This document shows positions 62,890 through 64,000 of a DNA stretch of 64,000 bases, in pieces (the stretch's first letter is position 1; every line of letters starts with the position of its first letter). The position numbers and the translations under genes were made by a program. This DNA is from JANPPS01 sp965246925 (GTDB lineage: Bacteria > Pseudomonadota > Alphaproteobacteria > Acetobacterales > Acetobacteraceae). The stretch is taken from contig OZ251994.1 in NCBI GenBank assembly GCA_965246925.1, forward strand, positions 372,001 to 436,000, in the 5' to 3' direction. The notes under the pieces are model-generated. The model did not search any database. It was not told the origin of the DNA and was given only the letters and a program-made list of their open reading frames with translations.

Positions 62890-64000
62890 TCACTCGGCGG
62901 CGATCGCGTGGGGCTCGAACGCGACATCGGGTTCGTCGATCGCTTCGTCGTCGGCGATGGAGCTTTCGCGGGGGGCGGCGTGCTCCTCTTCACCGGTCGG
63001 TTCGGCGACGTCCTCATCGTCGGCCGGAGCGTCGTCGTCGGCCATGGCCAATTCGCCGCCATTCTCCGCCGTTTCCTCGACGACGGGCTCGACGTCGAAG
63101 GCCGGCTCAGCTTCGCAACCGTCGACCGTGGTGACGATCGCTCGACCGGGTGTGCGCAGCGGCTCGGGGAGCCAACCGGAGCCGGCGAGCAGCGTTTCCG
63201 CCTCGGTCGCCATCTCGACCTTCTTCAGATGCTCGATGCGGTCGGCCGCGCGCTGACCCCGGCCCTCGGCTACCGCCTGCAGGATGCGCGCCTTGGTGAC
63301 CCTTCCGAGGAAGTTGGACGCGGTCGGCGACCAGCTCGCGGCCATGTCGAGGTCGACCGTCCGGGCGAGCCGGTCGGCGTGCGCGAACGCCTTGGGCCGG
63401 CGGTTCCAGGCTTCGTGCACCGCGTTGACGCTGAGCGACACGCAGTGGGCGAACAGCGCGGCGCGGCTGTCGCCGTCGAACGCGTCGAGTGCGTCCCACA
63501 GATCGCCGGAGTCCTTGGGCAGGGCCGAGCGCCAGGACTGGTGCCGCTCGTCGAACGCCCGGGCGAGCGCGGTGTCGTTGAGCCCCGGCGCCTGGCTCCC
63601 GAATTGGACACTCTTCAGGTCGAGCTCCAGGCAGGTGTCCGAGCGATAGGTGTAGAACACCGCCAAGGCCAGCGCATGCAATGCGGCGAGGAAGGCGACG
63701 TCGGGCCGTTCGCCGAGCGCGTGGCGAAGCGCCAGCGTGCGGTGGGCGGTCAACTCGGTCAGCAGCTTGTCGGGGATCGGCCGCAGTCCCTCGTCCTCCT
63801 CCGGCTCGGTCGCCGGGATGGCTCCCGGGCCGTCCGGCTCGTCGCCTTCGGCGTCGGCATCGCCAATGCCCTCCGCGCCCTCGGCGTACCCATCACCCGT
63901 GAGCTCGGGCTCGACCGGCAGCTCGTCCTCGGGCCGGACATAGCCCCGCTCGATGCGCAGCGAACCGTCGGCGGCGATGCTGACGAAGGCGCCGGCGCGC
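62890..64000 (-). CDS. ParB-like nuclease-domain protein, C-terminal part (start beyond the window)
   Basis: The frame is open from the right edge to a stop at 62890. It covers the helical C-terminal region (LRHALGERPDVAFLAALHALALAVFYTYRSDTCLELDLKSVQFGSQAP, then KARILQAVAEGRGQRAADRIEHLKKVEMATEAETLLAGSGWLPEPLR) and a long acidic tail rich in Asp and Glu. An acidic linker (EGDEPDGPGAIPATEPEEDE) precedes it. In related ICEs this is the back half of a roughly 700-aa ParB-domain protein; the catalytic N-terminus is not in the window. Confidence 0.7.
   Translation of the reverse strand, partial: RAGAFVSIAADGSLRIERGYVRPEDELPVEPELTGDGYAEGAEGIGDADAEGDEPDGPGAIPATEPEEDEGLRPIPDKLLTELTAHRTLALRHALGERPDVAFLAALHALALAVFYTYRSDTCLELDLKSVQFGSQAPGLNDTALARAFDERHQSWRSALPKDSGDLWDALDAFDGDSRAALFAHCVSLSVNAVHEAWNRRPKAFAHADRLARTVDLDMAASWSPTASNFLGRVTKARILQAVAEGRGQRAADRIEHLKKVEMATEAETLLAGSGWLPEPLRTPGRAIVTTVDGCEAEPAFDVEPVVEETAENGGELAMADDDAPADDEDVAEPTGEEEHAAPRESSIADDEAIDEPDVAFEPHAIAAE

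Overview
The window is high-GC alphaproteobacterial DNA. It joins a stretch of ordinary chromosome (about 1-15.5 kb) to most of a large integrative and conjugative element (ICE) that starts in a tRNA-Asn gene at about 15.6 kb and runs off the right edge. The chromosomal part holds a cyo terminal oxidase, copCD, queC and an ECF sigma/anti-sigma pair. Its style fits a Rhodospirillales/Acetobacteraceae-like host, but that is inference. The ICE backbone has the gene order known from rhizobial and sphingomonad ICEs: LysR-DUF2274-trbIGFLKJEDCB-CopG-traG, then relaxase-SLT-traF-DUF2840-RHH-parA-repA-alpA, then DUF2285, DUF736, DUF2493, toprim and ParB genes.

Layout. 1-15.3 kb: partial gene, sigma/anti-sigma, peptide-binding protein, TraB/GumN protein, a repeat-rich gap with a decayed small gene, SDR and thioesterase, copC-copD, methyltransferase-ydcF-queC, cyoABCD and a DUF7002 protein. 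15.35-15.6 kb: tRNA-Leu and tRNA-Asn. The 3' half of tRNA-Asn is the element boundary, and the last 13 codons and stop of a large serine recombinase lie inside it. 15.6-18.2 kb: two serine recombinases and a small protein. 18.4-30.7 kb: a co-oriented defence-like cluster (SNF2 helicase-DUF3883, VapB/VapC, a possible 52-aa ORF, a phosphoribosyltransferase-like protein, a NADAR-DUF1156 methylase fusion, and a HEPN-DUF499 ATPase). 30.7-43.9 kb: a LysR gene broken by one in-frame stop, then the full trb/traG mating-pore operon. 44.1-48.3 kb: cargo (RidA, TetR, dehydrogenase, thioesterase, YdhR-like protein, secreted lipase). 48.5-54.8 kb: relaxase, candidate oriT, transfer and replication genes. 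54.5-56.6 kb: a likely excision control module resembling RdfS/FseA/QseM/QseC of ICEMlSymR7A, including a +1 frameshift inside the FseA-like gene. 56.6-64 kb: conserved ICE accessory genes with a phospholipase D-like cargo gene and two copies of a structured leader element.

How it fits together. The AlpA/RdfS-like protein, RepA with its intragenic iterons, ParA and the relaxase form one tightly overlapping minus-strand operon, suggesting that excision, replication and DNA processing are expressed together. The trb/traG operon supplies the type IV secretion channel. The defence cluster sits between the integration module and the transfer genes, a usual cargo position. Its coupled TAATG junctions suggest that the phosphoribosyltransferase, the NADAR-methylase fusion and the HEPN-ATPase are made in fixed proportion and act together; this is the most likely place for an undescribed system. 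All functional statements rest on reading motifs and gene order by eye; no searches were run.
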